From contig NZ_CP119424.1 of the NCBI RefSeq assembly GCF_029223585.1, positions 1,984,001 through 2,048,000 on the forward strand: a stretch of DNA of 64,000 nt, given 5' to 3'. Numbering within the stretch: the first letter of the stretch is position 1; the number at the start of each line of letters is the position of its first letter. Both the position numbers and the translations under genes were made by a program. The DNA is from Photobacterium sp. DA100 (GTDB lineage Bacteria > Pseudomonadota > Gammaproteobacteria > Enterobacterales > Vibrionaceae). Below, piece by piece: positions 43,036 to 51,810 of the stretch. The notes beneath the pieces are model-generated. The model ran no database searches. It was not told the DNA's origin and saw only the letters and a program-made list of their open reading frames with translations.

Positions 43036-43818
43036 ATGACCACTAAAAACTTCGAACAGGCAGCCACCGAGCTGCTCAGCCGCCGCGTAGCCGGCACCAA
43101 AGCGCCTCGCCTTGACGAGCAGCAGCGACCAGCCAACGTCGATGACGCCCTGAAAATCCAATCTTCGATGATTGACCAACACAGCGACAAAGTCGGTGGT
43201 TGGAAGTGCTTACTACCGCTTTCAGACGAGCAATTTGTAGTGGCGCCTATCTTTGCCGATACCATTCAAAAAGGAGCAGCTCAGCAAGGTAACAACTGTG
43301 CACTGTTCGCCGACAACAATGTCGTTCGCATCGAGCCAGAAATCGCCTTTATCCTGAACAAGGATCTACCAGCGAACCCTGAAGGTTACAGCGAAGCACA
43401 AATCAATGATGCAATTGGCCCATGTCATATGGCACTGGAGCTGATGCAGGCACGCTTTGCCGACGACAGCGGCGCCGAGTTCTTCGAGAAACTGGCAGAC
43501 TGCCTGGTCAACCAAGGAATGTTTATTGGCCCGGAAATCGATCGTGAAAAAGCGTTCGCAGCAGCGAAGATTGATATCAGCGTGAGCCAAGGTGAGCAAG
43601 TACAAACGTTCGCGGGCGAGCACCCGAACTCGCTTGCGCAAAACCCAGTCTACTGGCTGATCAACTACATGACCCGCCGTGGCATGCATTTCGCGGCAGG
43701 TGAAGCCATTATCACCGGTTCATACTGCGGAATTGTTGAAGTCGAGTTTGATAAACCAACGACCATCAAATACGACGGCATCGGTGAGTACCAAGTGACT
43801 TTCAAAGAGAAAGCATAA
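43036..43818 (+). CDS. FAH-superfamily 2-keto-4-pentenoate hydratase-like protein
   Basis: 260 residues. MhpD-like layout: an N-terminal helical part (ATELLSRRVAGTKAPRLDEQQRPANVDDALKIQ), a GGWKCLLPL loop, and acidic metal-site residues in VRIEPEIAFIL. ALELMQARF and HFAAGEAIITGSYCGIVEVEF are further matches; the latter replaces the usual GDvV/ITGS core. Family members hydrate or decarboxylate unsaturated 2-keto acids from aromatic breakdown. No such pathway lies nearby, so the substrate is open. Monocistronic; terminator follows. Confidence 0.83.
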   Translation: MTTKNFEQAATELLSRRVAGTKAPRLDEQQRPANVDDALKIQSSMIDQHSDKVGGWKCLLPLSDEQFVVAPIFADTIQKGAAQQGNNCALFADNNVVRIEPEIAFILNKDLPANPEGYSEAQINDAIGPCHMALELMQARFADDSGAEFFEKLADCLVNQGMFIGPEIDREKAFAAAKIDISVSQGEQVQTFAGEHPNSLAQNPVYWLINYMTRRGMHFAAGEAIITGSYCGIVEVEFDKPTTIKYDGIGEYQVTFKEKA

Positions 43819-43824
43819 GACAAA

Positions 43825-43847
43825 ATGCGGGAGCCTAACTCCCGCAT
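43825..43847. terminator. bidirectional terminator between convergent genes
   Basis: ATGCGGGAG-5-CTCCCGCAT, 9-bp perfect stem. GTTT follows on the plus strand and TTTTG on the minus strand, serving the FAH gene and the PTS gene. Confidence 0.75.
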
Positions 43848-43882
43848 GTTTACTATTTCAACACCCACCAAGAAAGTAAGTA

Positions 43883-45805
43883 TTAACTTACCTGAAGCTC
43901 AGCCGCTTGTGACTTTACCAAACGGTATTTCTTCAGGGTTACCGTGATCAGGCAGGTCACGACAGCACCGACGATCATACACATTACAGCGATAACCGGC
44001 TTGTTCATCGCACCCAACAGCGCCACAATCGGGCCACCGTGGGCAACTGTGTTGGTAATACCGAACAGGAAGGCCATCACACAGGCCACCATACTACCAA
44101 TGACATTGGCTGGGATAACGGTCAGTGGATCACGGACGGCAAACGGGATAGCTCCCTCACCGATACCGACAAAGCCCATCGCCCCTGCCGCCTTACCCGC
44201 TTCGATTTCAGTTTGGTCAAACAGCCCCATCTTGCGGCCGATAACAGTAGACATCCACATCGCCAACGGCGGGACCGGGAAGGCACAGGCCAAGGCACCC
44301 ATAAATTGGGTCTGGCCGCTGGCAATCATGCCGACACCGAACAAGAAGGCCACCTTGTTGACCGGGCCACCCATGTCAAAGCCGGACATCGCACCGAGGA
44401 TCATTCCTAAGATAATGATGTTACCGCCACTCATGTTCACCAGCATGGCGTTCATCGAGTCGATCATGCCTGCCACCGGCGCACCGATAAGGGTAATGAA
44501 AATCACCGCGATGAAGAATGTCCCGGATAATGGCGCAATAATAATCGGCACCAGCGGCTGCATCACTTTTGGGTAATTCAGGCTAGTTACCCAGCGGATA
44601 AAGTAGCCCACCAGCAAGCCGGCAATGATGGCACCGATAAAGCCTGTCCCGACTTCCGAACCATAGAACGAGCCGTTGTTGGCAATCCAGCCGCCGATTA
44701 GACCCGGGGCTAAGGCAGGACGATCACCCACGGCATAGGCAATGTAGCCGGCCAAGATTGGGATCATCAAGGTAAAGGCCACGACACCGACATCCAATAC
44801 CGGTTGCCAGAAACTGCCTTCAGGGATCTGCATGCCTTGTTCGGTTGGCACACCGCCAATGGCCAAGGATAGGGCAATCAGCAAACCACCGGTAACCACG
44901 AACGGGATCATGTAGGACACGCCGTTCATCAGGTAGGTGTAGAGCGCCGAAGTCGCCTTGGTTTTCTGTGCCGGGGCCTGATCACCTTCACTGCCAGCCT
45001 GGGCTTGGTACGCCGGGGCCTGCAGCGCATTTTCAATCATCTGCTTGCCGCGCTTGATCGGCTCTTTCACACCACTCTTGATCAGTTTTTTACCGGCAAA
45101 ACGATTCATATCGACTTGCTTGTCACAGGCCACAATGATGGCATCGGCGCGGGCAATCTCTTCGGTACTCGGGCTGTTCCTGACCCCAATCGAGCCATTG
45201 GTTTCGACCTTGATTTCATACCCCAACTCAGCCGCCGCTTTTTCCAATGATTCAGCGGCGAGGTAAGTATGGGCCACCCCGGCAGGACAGCCAGTGACAC
45301 CAATCAAAAAGCCTTTGTTTGCCGTCTCCTCTGCCTGCTCCTGCTGGTCAGGTGCCTGTTTGTCCTCAAGCAGCACAGCGAGCGCTTGCCTTGGTGTCTT
45401 GGCTGCCAGCAACGCATCAACAAACCCGTCTTCGATCAGCTTGCTAGATAGCTCGGCCAACACCTCGATATGGTGGTCGGCACCGCCATCAGGGGAGGCA
45501 ATCATAAAAAACAGCTTGGATGGCAAACCATCTTCCGAACCGTAATCGATGCCCTCGCGGCAGATACCAATCGCAACCGCAGGCTCAACCACCGCCTTAC
45601 TTTTGGCATGGGGGATCGCAATACCATCTTCAAACCCAGTGCTTCCCTGGGCTTCACGGGCCTGGAGATCAGCAACAAACTGGGCCTTGTCGCTGATTTT
45701 TCCCTCGCGTAGCAGGAAGTCGGACAAGGTATCAAACACGTCGTCTTTGCTTGTGACCTTCAAATCGAGGCACATCAAATTCTCATTAATAAGAGATGTG
45801 ATCAT
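43883..45805 (-). CDS. PTS fructose-family EIIABC, probably mannose-specific
   Basis: 640 residues. IIA ~1-150 with His in GIAIPHAKSKAV; IIB ~168-265 with Cys in GVTGCPAGVAHTYLAAE; IIC from ~285 with about nine TM segments, SGFDMGGPVNKVAF and VGIGEGAIPFAV. It imports and phosphorylates a hexose. The mannose-6-phosphate isomerase gene 75 bases upstream on the same strand points to mannose (ManP-like), with fructose possible. The LacI operators and CRP-like site upstream of that gene would govern both. Confidence 0.9.
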   Translation of the reverse strand: MITSLINENLMCLDLKVTSKDDVFDTLSDFLLREGKISDKAQFVADLQAREAQGSTGFEDGIAIPHAKSKAVVEPAVAIGICREGIDYGSEDGLPSKLFFMIASPDGGADHHIEVLAELSSKLIEDGFVDALLAAKTPRQALAVLLEDKQAPDQQEQAEETANKGFLIGVTGCPAGVAHTYLAAESLEKAAAELGYEIKVETNGSIGVRNSPSTEEIARADAIIVACDKQVDMNRFAGKKLIKSGVKEPIKRGKQMIENALQAPAYQAQAGSEGDQAPAQKTKATSALYTYLMNGVSYMIPFVVTGGLLIALSLAIGGVPTEQGMQIPEGSFWQPVLDVGVVAFTLMIPILAGYIAYAVGDRPALAPGLIGGWIANNGSFYGSEVGTGFIGAIIAGLLVGYFIRWVTSLNYPKVMQPLVPIIIAPLSGTFFIAVIFITLIGAPVAGMIDSMNAMLVNMSGGNIIILGMILGAMSGFDMGGPVNKVAFLFGVGMIASGQTQFMGALACAFPVPPLAMWMSTVIGRKMGLFDQTEIEAGKAAGAMGFVGIGEGAIPFAVRDPLTVIPANVIGSMVACVMAFLFGITNTVAHGGPIVALLGAMNKPVIAVMCMIVGAVVTCLITVTLKKYRLVKSQAAELQVS

Positions 45806-45880
45806 GGCAAACTCTCTTTTGTTGTAATGAGCGGCCCTGCCAGCAGGGCTGCTTAGCTGTAGGAACAGATAGATTCAGGG

Positions 45881-47650
45881 TTAGTTGCGCACGTAAGCCT
45901 TGATGGTGGCAATTTCCTGGCCTTCGCTCTCGCCATACGGACGGATAACGTACTCATCAACCGACGCAGGAATCACGAAGGTTTCCGCGTAGTGCACCAC
46001 ATAAGGTTCGAAGGCACCGGTCGGGCTCTCGACAATCGCCTCTCGGCCTTCAATCAGGTTAAGGACATTGACGTTACCGCCAGTGTGGTGGGTCACAGCC
46101 TTGCTGAACCAGTGGCGGCGAGTTTCGATGAACTCTCGCTCATGCAAGCCAGTGCGCTCTTCACGCCAGCCATCGCCCTCGGCAATGAAATCCACACGGT
46201 TAACCAAATTCTCCTCGGTCCAGTCGGTATCGCGGTCCCACTGGATCACTTCCTTGCCATGCTCCAGGTGAACCGGGCGTGGCAAGCCGTCCATTCCCAG
46301 GCGATCCCAATCCCACAGCTTAAAGGTGAAGATATACGGCGTTGCACTGATTTCCAGTACCATCGCATTGCTGCCAGAACAGTGGATTGTCCCTGCCGGG
46401 ATCAGGAAGTGGTCGTGTTTCTTGGCTGGGAACTTGTTAATAAAGCGCTCGTCATCAAACGATTTTTCACCGCGCTGCGCGGCCTGGAGATCGGCCATCA
46501 TCGCATCCGGGGCGACATCGTTCTTCACGCCGAGGTAAACCGTTGCATCATCACCGGCGTCAAGCATGTAGTAGCTCTCGTCCTGGGTGTAGTGCATGCC
46601 GAACTCCTGCTGGATGTATTCGGTCAGCGGGTGGACTTGCAAGCTGAGGTTCTGTCCCTGCATGGTATCGAGGAAGTCGAAGCGGATCGGGAATTCGGCA
46701 CCGAAACGGGCATGAACCTCTTCACCCAGCAGCGCACGGGGCTGCAGCATCACCAAATCCTGGGATGGGATTTCGACGCGGATACCATCTACCATCAAGT
46801 AAAGGCTGTTCTCTTCCGGCACACAGTCAAAGCACCATGCGTAGTTAGGCTTATCCGGATCAAGGTCGCACACTTCCTTCATCCATTGGCCCCCCCATAC
46901 ACCTGGGTCAAAAAATGGTACCAGGCGGAAAGGCTGGTTTGTTGCTTGCTCAAGGCCGGCGCGAAACGCCTCGCCGCTGATCAATTTCGGGGTATCAGCC
47001 ACATTGGTATCAAGCAGAAAGTCAGTACGCTTGAGCAACGGGGTCTTATAGCGGTCAAAGACACGCCATTCGATGAAGAAAGCACGCTTGTAACGGCGCA
47101 GGACATCTTCGTCGTTGTTGTCGACACCCCAGTTGCCGATCTCGCCACGGCGGTAGCGCTGCTGGATTTCCCAACGGGCAAGGTCTGCATAAACATGGAC
47201 ATCGCCATCGTGGATCAGCGAGGCACCCGGACCGTAAACCACTACCAGCTCCGACTGGCTCTCATGGACATTGCGCTTGAGAGCATAAATCTGCTTATCA
47301 TCAAAAAACTCAACCAGCTTGTGCGGGGCAATCACACCAAACACCCGGTCATCAGTCACGTGGCGCTCGATCATGGCGAAAATTTTTTCTTCCGGGTATT
47401 TCGCCTGCTCAGAGCATACGAGCAAGGCCTGAGGGAATGCCGCGTTCAGGGCCTGCTCCAAATCGTTTAGGTTAACGCCAGGGTAACAGTCAACAACCAA
47501 TACGGTTTTGTCTTGGGCCAAAGCGTGGATCTTGCTGCCTACAGCATCAAACAGGTTATCCCAGCCTTGCCAGCTCTGACCGACAAAACCTGCCACATCG
47601 ATATGGGGGAATTTGTCGTAGTTTGCTTTTTGGTTGTTCAAATAGCTCAT
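45881..47650 (-). CDS. manA: class I mannose-6-phosphate isomerase, long form
   Basis: 589 residues, against ~390 for E. coli ManA. The C-terminal ~330 residues carry the isomerase core: NLSLQVHPLTEYIQQEFGMHYTQDESYYMLDA (zinc ligands Gln/His and Glu) and HDHFLIPAGTIHCSGSNAMVLEIS (His ligand). The N-terminal ~240 residues are an additional domain of nucleoside-kinase-like appearance (VLVVDCYPGVNLNDLEQAL, ELVVVYGPGASLIHDGDVHVYADLARWEIQQRYRRGE) without an intact P-loop. It converts mannose 6-phosphate to fructose 6-phosphate. First gene of the operon; divergent from lacI. Confidence 0.87.
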   Translation of the reverse strand: MSYLNNQKANYDKFPHIDVAGFVGQSWQGWDNLFDAVGSKIHALAQDKTVLVVDCYPGVNLNDLEQALNAAFPQALLVCSEQAKYPEEKIFAMIERHVTDDRVFGVIAPHKLVEFFDDKQIYALKRNVHESQSELVVVYGPGASLIHDGDVHVYADLARWEIQQRYRRGEIGNWGVDNNDEDVLRRYKRAFFIEWRVFDRYKTPLLKRTDFLLDTNVADTPKLISGEAFRAGLEQATNQPFRLVPFFDPGVWGGQWMKEVCDLDPDKPNYAWCFDCVPEENSLYLMVDGIRVEIPSQDLVMLQPRALLGEEVHARFGAEFPIRFDFLDTMQGQNLSLQVHPLTEYIQQEFGMHYTQDESYYMLDAGDDATVYLGVKNDVAPDAMMADLQAAQRGEKSFDDERFINKFPAKKHDHFLIPAGTIHCSGSNAMVLEISATPYIFTFKLWDWDRLGMDGLPRPVHLEHGKEVIQWDRDTDWTEENLVNRVDFIAEGDGWREERTGLHEREFIETRRHWFSKAVTHHTGGNVNVLNLIEGREAIVESPTGAFEPYVVHYAETFVIPASVDEYVIRPYGESEGQEIATIKAYVRN

Positions 47651-47682
47651 GATTGCACCTCATCAATTCGTTGAGGTGAAGA

Positions 47683-47696
47683 TATATCGATTAACC
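47683..47696 (-). promoter_or_regulatory. LacI-type half operator near the manA start
   Basis: TATATCGATTAACC shares CGATTAACC with the two 14-bp operators at 47742 and 47815 and lies 33 bases before the isomerase start. Confidence 0.45.
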
Positions 47697-47711
47697 ACCA
47701 GCCATCAATTT

Positions 47712-47728
47712 GGTTAATGTGTTTAACC
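47712..47728. promoter_or_regulatory. palindrome GGTTAA-N5-TTAACC
   Basis: Perfect 6-5-6 inverted repeat built from the same TTAACC element as the neighbouring operators. Confidence 0.5.
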
Positions 47729-47741
47729 ACTCAGTTATGGT

Positions 47742-47755
47742 TTAAACGATTAACC
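47742..47755. promoter_or_regulatory. LacI-type operator O1 (manA/lacI region)
   Basis: TTAAACGATTAACC, near-palindromic around the central CG usual in LacI-family sites. An identical copy is at 47815-47828. Confidence 0.72.
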
Positions 47756-47767
47756 CTGGCTTTTTGA

Positions 47768-47783
47768 CGTGATAAAAGTCACA
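47768..47783. promoter_or_regulatory. CRP-like site
   Basis: CGTGA-TAAAAG-TCACA matches TGTGA-N6-TCACA at 9 of 10 core positions. It lies between the two LacI-type operators, in reach of both divergent promoters. Confidence 0.7.
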
Positions 47784-47814
47784 AAAAGGTGCCTTTTCAA
47801 CCATTATGATCAGA

Positions 47815-47828
47815 TTAAACGATTAACC
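47815..47828. promoter_or_regulatory. LacI-type operator O2 (manA/lacI region)
   Basis: Second exact copy of TTAAACGATTAACC, 73 bases from O1 and 17 bases before the lacI start, so it may also autoregulate the repressor. Confidence 0.72.
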
Positions 47829-47845
47829 TTAGGTTCAATTCTATC

Positions 47846-48871
47846 ATGGCCACCATTGTTGATGTTGCCAAACACTGTGGCGTCTCCACCGCTACCGTGT
47901 CTATGGTATTGAGAGATAAAGGAAGAATTTCCGACAAGACCCGCCAACGCGTGCTCCAGGCTATCGATGAACTGGGCTATGTCTACAACCAAACCGCCGC
48001 CAACCTGCGTAACCAGCAAAGTAACCAGATCGGCCTGCTGCTCAATGATATTACCAACCCGTTCTACAGCGAGATGACAGCCGGGCTGAGCCAGGAGATG
48101 GAAGACAATGATCTGATGCTGTTTTTGGCCAACAGCGAAGATGCCGTTGCGCGGCAGAAAAAATTCATCGAGTCCCTGCTAAGCCAAAAAGCCGGCGGGC
48201 TGGTGCTCTGCCCGGCCAAAGGGACAGACCAGCAGTTCCTGGCGACCCTCAAGCGGCGTCAGCTACCAGTGATTTTGGCGGTGAGAGACATAGAAGGCAC
48301 CGACTATGACTATGTTGGCACCGATAACTTTTACGGTGGGCAACTGGTGACCCAGCACCTGCTTGACCTCGGCCACCGCCACATCGCCTTTATCGGCGGT
48401 GACAAAGCCTCGAAAAACCGTGCCAGCCGAATGGGCGGCTACATGAGCAAGCTGATCGAGCATAACATTACCCCGCAACTTGGTTGGCTGGCCACCTGCC
48501 CGGCGACCCGCAACGGCGGCGCTGCAGCGATGGAAACCCTGCTCAAGCAGCACCCGGAAGTGACAGCGGTGGTGTGCTACCACGATATTGTCGCCTTCGG
48601 GGCGATCCGTACCCTGCGCCAACACCAGCTCGAACCGGGCAAGGATATTGCTATTACCGGATTTGACGATGTCCCGGAAGCCGCCGACACCTACCCGGCC
48701 CTGACCACAATTTCAGTGTCGGCGAGAGAGATCGGCCGCCGTGCCGGTGAAGCGCTAATAGAGCGTATCCGCGGCAATACCGAACCCCAAAAGCGGATCA
48801 TCATCCCGCCGAAACTAGTGATCCGCCAGTCCTGCGGCACGGCAGTGCCTGATAGTGCAAGTCGCCAATAG
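47846..48871 (+). CDS. LacI-family repressor of the mannose PTS operon
   Basis: 341 residues. HTH and hinge at ~1-55 (ATIVDVAKHCGVSTATVSMVLRDKGRISDKTRQRVLQAIDELGYVYNQTAANLR), then a periplasmic-binding-like domain (IGLLLNDITNPFYSEMTAGLSQEM, HIAFIGGDKASKNRASRMGGY, ITGFDDVPEAADTYPALTTISVS). The style is close to MalI. Divergent from manA with operators between, so it probably represses manA-manP and itself. Confidence 0.9.
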   Translation: MATIVDVAKHCGVSTATVSMVLRDKGRISDKTRQRVLQAIDELGYVYNQTAANLRNQQSNQIGLLLNDITNPFYSEMTAGLSQEMEDNDLMLFLANSEDAVARQKKFIESLLSQKAGGLVLCPAKGTDQQFLATLKRRQLPVILAVRDIEGTDYDYVGTDNFYGGQLVTQHLLDLGHRHIAFIGGDKASKNRASRMGGYMSKLIEHNITPQLGWLATCPATRNGGAAAMETLLKQHPEVTAVVCYHDIVAFGAIRTLRQHQLEPGKDIAITGFDDVPEAADTYPALTTISVSAREIGRRAGEALIERIRGNTEPQKRIIIPPKLVIRQSCGTAVPDSASRQ

Positions 48872-48882
48872 GCCCTATTTCA

Positions 48883-48932
48883 CGGAACAATGATCAAGAC
48901 AGGATCCGTTAATTACCTTGATCATCGTTCCG
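48883..48932. repeat. 16-bp inverted repeat next to a regulator relic
   Basis: Arms at 48883-48898 and 48917-48932 are reverse complements at 15 of 16 positions, with an 18-base loop. It lies just after the lacI stop with no T run on either side. It may terminate lacI or mark the junction of a past rearrangement, since the LysR relic begins at its edge. Confidence 0.65.
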
Positions 48933-49048
48933 ACAAAACCTTCATTGGATGTCAGCTCCAGCTCGATTTCAGGGTAAGTCGCCTTGAAGGGCTGGCTCAA
49001 AGGGACCAATTGATGGAACACAAACGGGCTGGCCGCACCGTCAGGCTT
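48932..49048 (-). pseudogene. fragment of a LysR-family regulator
   Basis: About 39 codons read KPDGAASPFVFHQLVPLSQP then FKATYPEIELELTSNEGFV. This is the opening of a LysR substrate-binding domain (family pattern: LRVDAASPFVLHQLVPL, then YPEIELELTSNE). The homology stops at the inverted repeat on one side, and no HTH is seen on the other. The gene appears to have been deleted around this piece. Confidence 0.65.
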
Positions 49049-49255
49049 ATTCTCGTTCTCGTTTTGCACGCATGAGCCCCATTGAATTGACTTGTTTCCA
49101 ACCAAAATCACATCCGGCCACCTAGGGCAGCAATCAGCAATTTTACAGCAGGTTTTCACTGGTTTATTCCCTTCCAAACGCCACTATATTGAGTAATCAG
49201 AATATATCTGCCGGCGATATATCGAGCTCATCCACATCAACTGAAGGGGAAGATC

Positions 49256-49402
49256 ATGCTTACGGGTTATTGGTCCATTGACGCCTTTGTTATTGCGATG
49301 GCGACACTATGCGCCCTAGTCGCAATAATTTTCGGCTACCTCGAGTGGACCGGGGGAGGGCACTTAACCCCGCCGAACTGCAAGCATGACACCAAGGAGT
49401 GA
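49256..49402 (+). CDS. 48-residue membrane peptide coupled to the DMT transporter
   Basis: ATG 49256 follows GAAGGGGAAG, a strong ribosome binding site. One TM segment (~9-28, DAFVIAMATLCALVAIIFGY), then a polar tail with two Pro, one Cys and a charged end (KHDTKE). Its last codons contain the AAGGAG ribosome binding site of the DMT gene, which starts two bases after its stop. That favours real expression and translational coupling. No family recognised. Confidence 0.65.
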   Translation: MLTGYWSIDAFVIAMATLCALVAIIFGYLEWTGGGHLTPPNCKHDTKE

Positions 49403-49404
49403 AA

Positions 49405-50340
49405 ATGAATACCAAGACGTTAGGATATAGCACCATGATCGTCTCTGCGACGCTGATGGGGTTTGTCGGCTTATTTGCCCGCAACATCAATACCTCCGGT
49501 GATGTCATAGCCTTTACTCGCATGACTGTCGGGGCTATCTGTATTTTGGCTATCCTTTTATACCAACGGAAGGTTCCTCTGCTTTCCTCGACCAAACTCA
49601 CCCCGAGCGTCATCGCCAGCGGCGCCTGTCTGGGGCTCTGCCTTGCCGCCTATGTCTCAGCAACCCAGTATACCACCTTGGCCAATGCCGTATTCCTGAT
49701 CTACTCCGGCCCGGTTTTTTCTACCATTCTTGCCGCTATCTTTCTCAAAGAACGCATTTCACGGCTCACAGCCATGCTCCTGAGTGCGGTGTTCCTCGGT
49801 TGCCTGTTTGTCATTGGCATCATCAGCTACGACAATCAGTCCGGCCTAGTCATTACCTTGTCCTTTTCGAGAGAGACCTTCATTGGTGACATGCTTGGAC
49901 TTGCCTCTGGCGTCGGCTATGGTCTGTACCTGTTCCTCAGCCGTTATCGCTCGGATGTCAGCTCAGATGTCCGTTCGTTCTTCAACTTCCTATTTGGTGC
50001 TGTCGCCATCGGTATCTACTTCATTATCAGCCCGCCATCATTGGCAGAAATGGATACTTCCTCGTGGGTCTGGTTGCTGGCGATGGGGTTCTTTATCGGT
50101 TTTGGCGCCCTATCCCTGCTCACCATTGCCGCCAAACACCTGAAAGCGGCAGAACTGGCATGTGTATCCTATTTGGAAACCGTGGTCGGTGCCGGGATCG
50201 GAATATTGCTGTTCAGTGAATCACTCACCTTGCTCCAAGCCATCGGGGGGATCCTAGTGATAGGTGGCGGTATGGGAGAAGTGGTTATCGGTATGCGGAA
50301 GAAGCATCAGCTACCTAAGCAAGCACAATTTGAACACTAG
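49405..50340 (+). CDS. DMT-superfamily (EamA) transporter
   Basis: 311 residues from ATG 49405; AAGGAG spaced five bases upstream rules out the in-frame GTG two codons earlier. Two EamA repeats, about 10 TM segments. Repeat 1: TLMGFVGLFARNINTSGDVIAFTRMTVGA and TTLANAVFLIYSGPVFSTILAAIFLKERIS. Repeat 2: ELACVSYLETVVGAGIGILLFSESLTLLQAIGG. Probably exports or exchanges an amino acid or metabolite. Middle gene of a three-gene operon. Confidence 0.87.
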   Translation: MNTKTLGYSTMIVSATLMGFVGLFARNINTSGDVIAFTRMTVGAICILAILLYQRKVPLLSSTKLTPSVIASGACLGLCLAAYVSATQYTTLANAVFLIYSGPVFSTILAAIFLKERISRLTAMLLSAVFLGCLFVIGIISYDNQSGLVITLSFSRETFIGDMLGLASGVGYGLYLFLSRYRSDVSSDVRSFFNFLFGAVAIGIYFIISPPSLAEMDTSSWVWLLAMGFFIGFGALSLLTIAAKHLKAAELACVSYLETVVGAGIGILLFSESLTLLQAIGGILVIGGGMGEVVIGMRKKHQLPKQAQFEH

Positions 50341-50349
50341 GAGGCGGAC

Positions 50350-51810
50350 ATGAACGCCTGGCTAAACTGGAGTCTTCTGCTGATCACCGTTGTCGTGATG
50401 GCCGGGCTCGCACTCTACAGCGATAAAATTGTCCGCAAAGGTAACAGTGAAGGCGGCTTCTTACTAGCCGCCAATACCCTTGGCCCTTTCGTGGGAGCGG
50501 CAACAATCGTCGCGACCGGCTTTTCCGGCTGGGGCTTTATGGGATCACCGGGCGTCGCCTACAAATACGGCGCCATCGAGCTACTGGGGAATTTTTTCTT
50601 CGCGCCAGCAATGGTATTCGCGGTCTTATTCTGTGCCCGGTTCCTACACCAACGCGCCAGCAAAATAGGTAGCTTGACCATTCCAGAGTACATCGCCTCC
50701 AGCCACGATGGTCCAGAGCCCGCCAAACGGCTTACCCAAGCGATCACCGCCATTATCACCGTATTGCTATTACTGGTATTCCTCATTGGGCAAATCAAAG
50801 CGCTGGGGCTTCTCGCAGGGCAATGGCTCGGGATTGATGTCACCACTGCGTCGTTGCTGATGGTGGCAATCATTATCCTTTACACCTCGATTGGCGGGCT
50901 GGCAGCCGTCGCTTTCACCGATTGTTTTATGGTCATCGGTATGTGCGTTTCGGCCTTGATTATTGTGATCACTATTTTTGCAGACCTGTCACCCAGCCAA
51001 CTGATTGATGGACTCAATGCCCTCGACCCAGCCTTACTTGCCCCCGCAGATTCCGGCCCCTATGGCGGATCCATTTGGCATGTGTTTTTAGTCTTGCCTT
51101 ATGCATTCATCTACAGCGCCACCCTACCCTATATGTCAATCAGGTTTATGGCGCTGGCCAAAACGACCAAGCTTCACCATGTCGCGGCTTATATGACCCC
51201 CATCGCCTGTTTGCTCAGTCTGGTTCCCATTGCAGGGCTGTATGTCAAGCTCAAGGTGCCCAACTTGGCCACACCGGACGAGGCCATGCCGACCTTCCTG
51301 CTGCTGTTCTTGTCACCCACAGTTTCAGCTATCGTCACCTTGTTTATCCTGTTCGCCATGAAATCCACCGCGAACTCGGTGTTGCATGCGATAGCTAGCG
51401 CGGTTTCCCATGATTTGCGGCAAGCCCTCTGGCCCAACTGCACCCTCAATCACCGCCAACTGCTGCGGCTCAACCGGCTAGCCGTTATCCTGTTGGGCTT
51501 GGCCGGGTTCCTGTTGATGCTCGTTGCACCGCCATTCATGTTATCGATGCTGGCTATCCTTGGGTCGGGTACCTTGATGGCAGCGTTAGTGGCACCGACA
51601 CTGCTAGCCCAGGTAATCGACACCAATATCTACGCAGCACTCGCCTCCATATTGGTTGGCTTCTGCTCTGGCTGCCTGCTATTTTGGCAATTCCAATTGG
51701 GGTGGGTAGAGGCACCGCTGTATGCCTCATTGCTTGCCTGCGGGAGTTACTGGTTTGTGTCACTCGTTTCTCAGCGCCACCACCAGGCTCATTTTCTCCG
51801 GCTACGGTAG
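50350..51810 (+). CDS. sodium:solute symporter (SSS family)
   Basis: 486 residues, about 13 TM segments. SSS features: FLLAANTLGPFVGAATIVATGFSGWGFMGSPGVAYKYG near residues 37-75, YTSIGGLAAVAFTDCFMVIGM and AMKSTANSVLHAIASAVSHDL, the last matching the sodium-site helix 8 region. It imports a solute, often a carboxylate or amino acid, with Na+. It starts 9 bases after the DMT gene behind a GGAGG-like site. The pairing of an importer and an EamA exporter is unusual. Confidence 0.88.
   Translation: MNAWLNWSLLLITVVVMAGLALYSDKIVRKGNSEGGFLLAANTLGPFVGAATIVATGFSGWGFMGSPGVAYKYGAIELLGNFFFAPAMVFAVLFCARFLHQRASKIGSLTIPEYIASSHDGPEPAKRLTQAITAIITVLLLLVFLIGQIKALGLLAGQWLGIDVTTASLLMVAIIILYTSIGGLAAVAFTDCFMVIGMCVSALIIVITIFADLSPSQLIDGLNALDPALLAPADSGPYGGSIWHVFLVLPYAFIYSATLPYMSIRFMALAKTTKLHHVAAYMTPIACLLSLVPIAGLYVKLKVPNLATPDEAMPTFLLLFLSPTVSAIVTLFILFAMKSTANSVLHAIASAVSHDLRQALWPNCTLNHRQLLRLNRLAVILLGLAGFLLMLVAPPFMLSMLAILGSGTLMAALVAPTLLAQVIDTNIYAALASILVGFCSGCLLFWQFQLGWVEAPLYASLLACGSYWFVSLVSQRHHQAHFLRLR

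Noticed and set aside
45992..47470. 492-codon open frame on the plus strand
   Set aside because: It lies wholly antisense to the mannose-6-phosphate isomerase gene, whose motifs are intact. The translated sequence has no recognisable domain and is typical of a shadow frame in G+C-rich coding DNA.
48875..49177. Full 100-codon minus-strand gene after lacI
   Set aside because: Only the middle part has LysR similarity. The first 43 codons and the last codons, which fall in an inverted repeat, look non-coding, so it is recorded as a relic.
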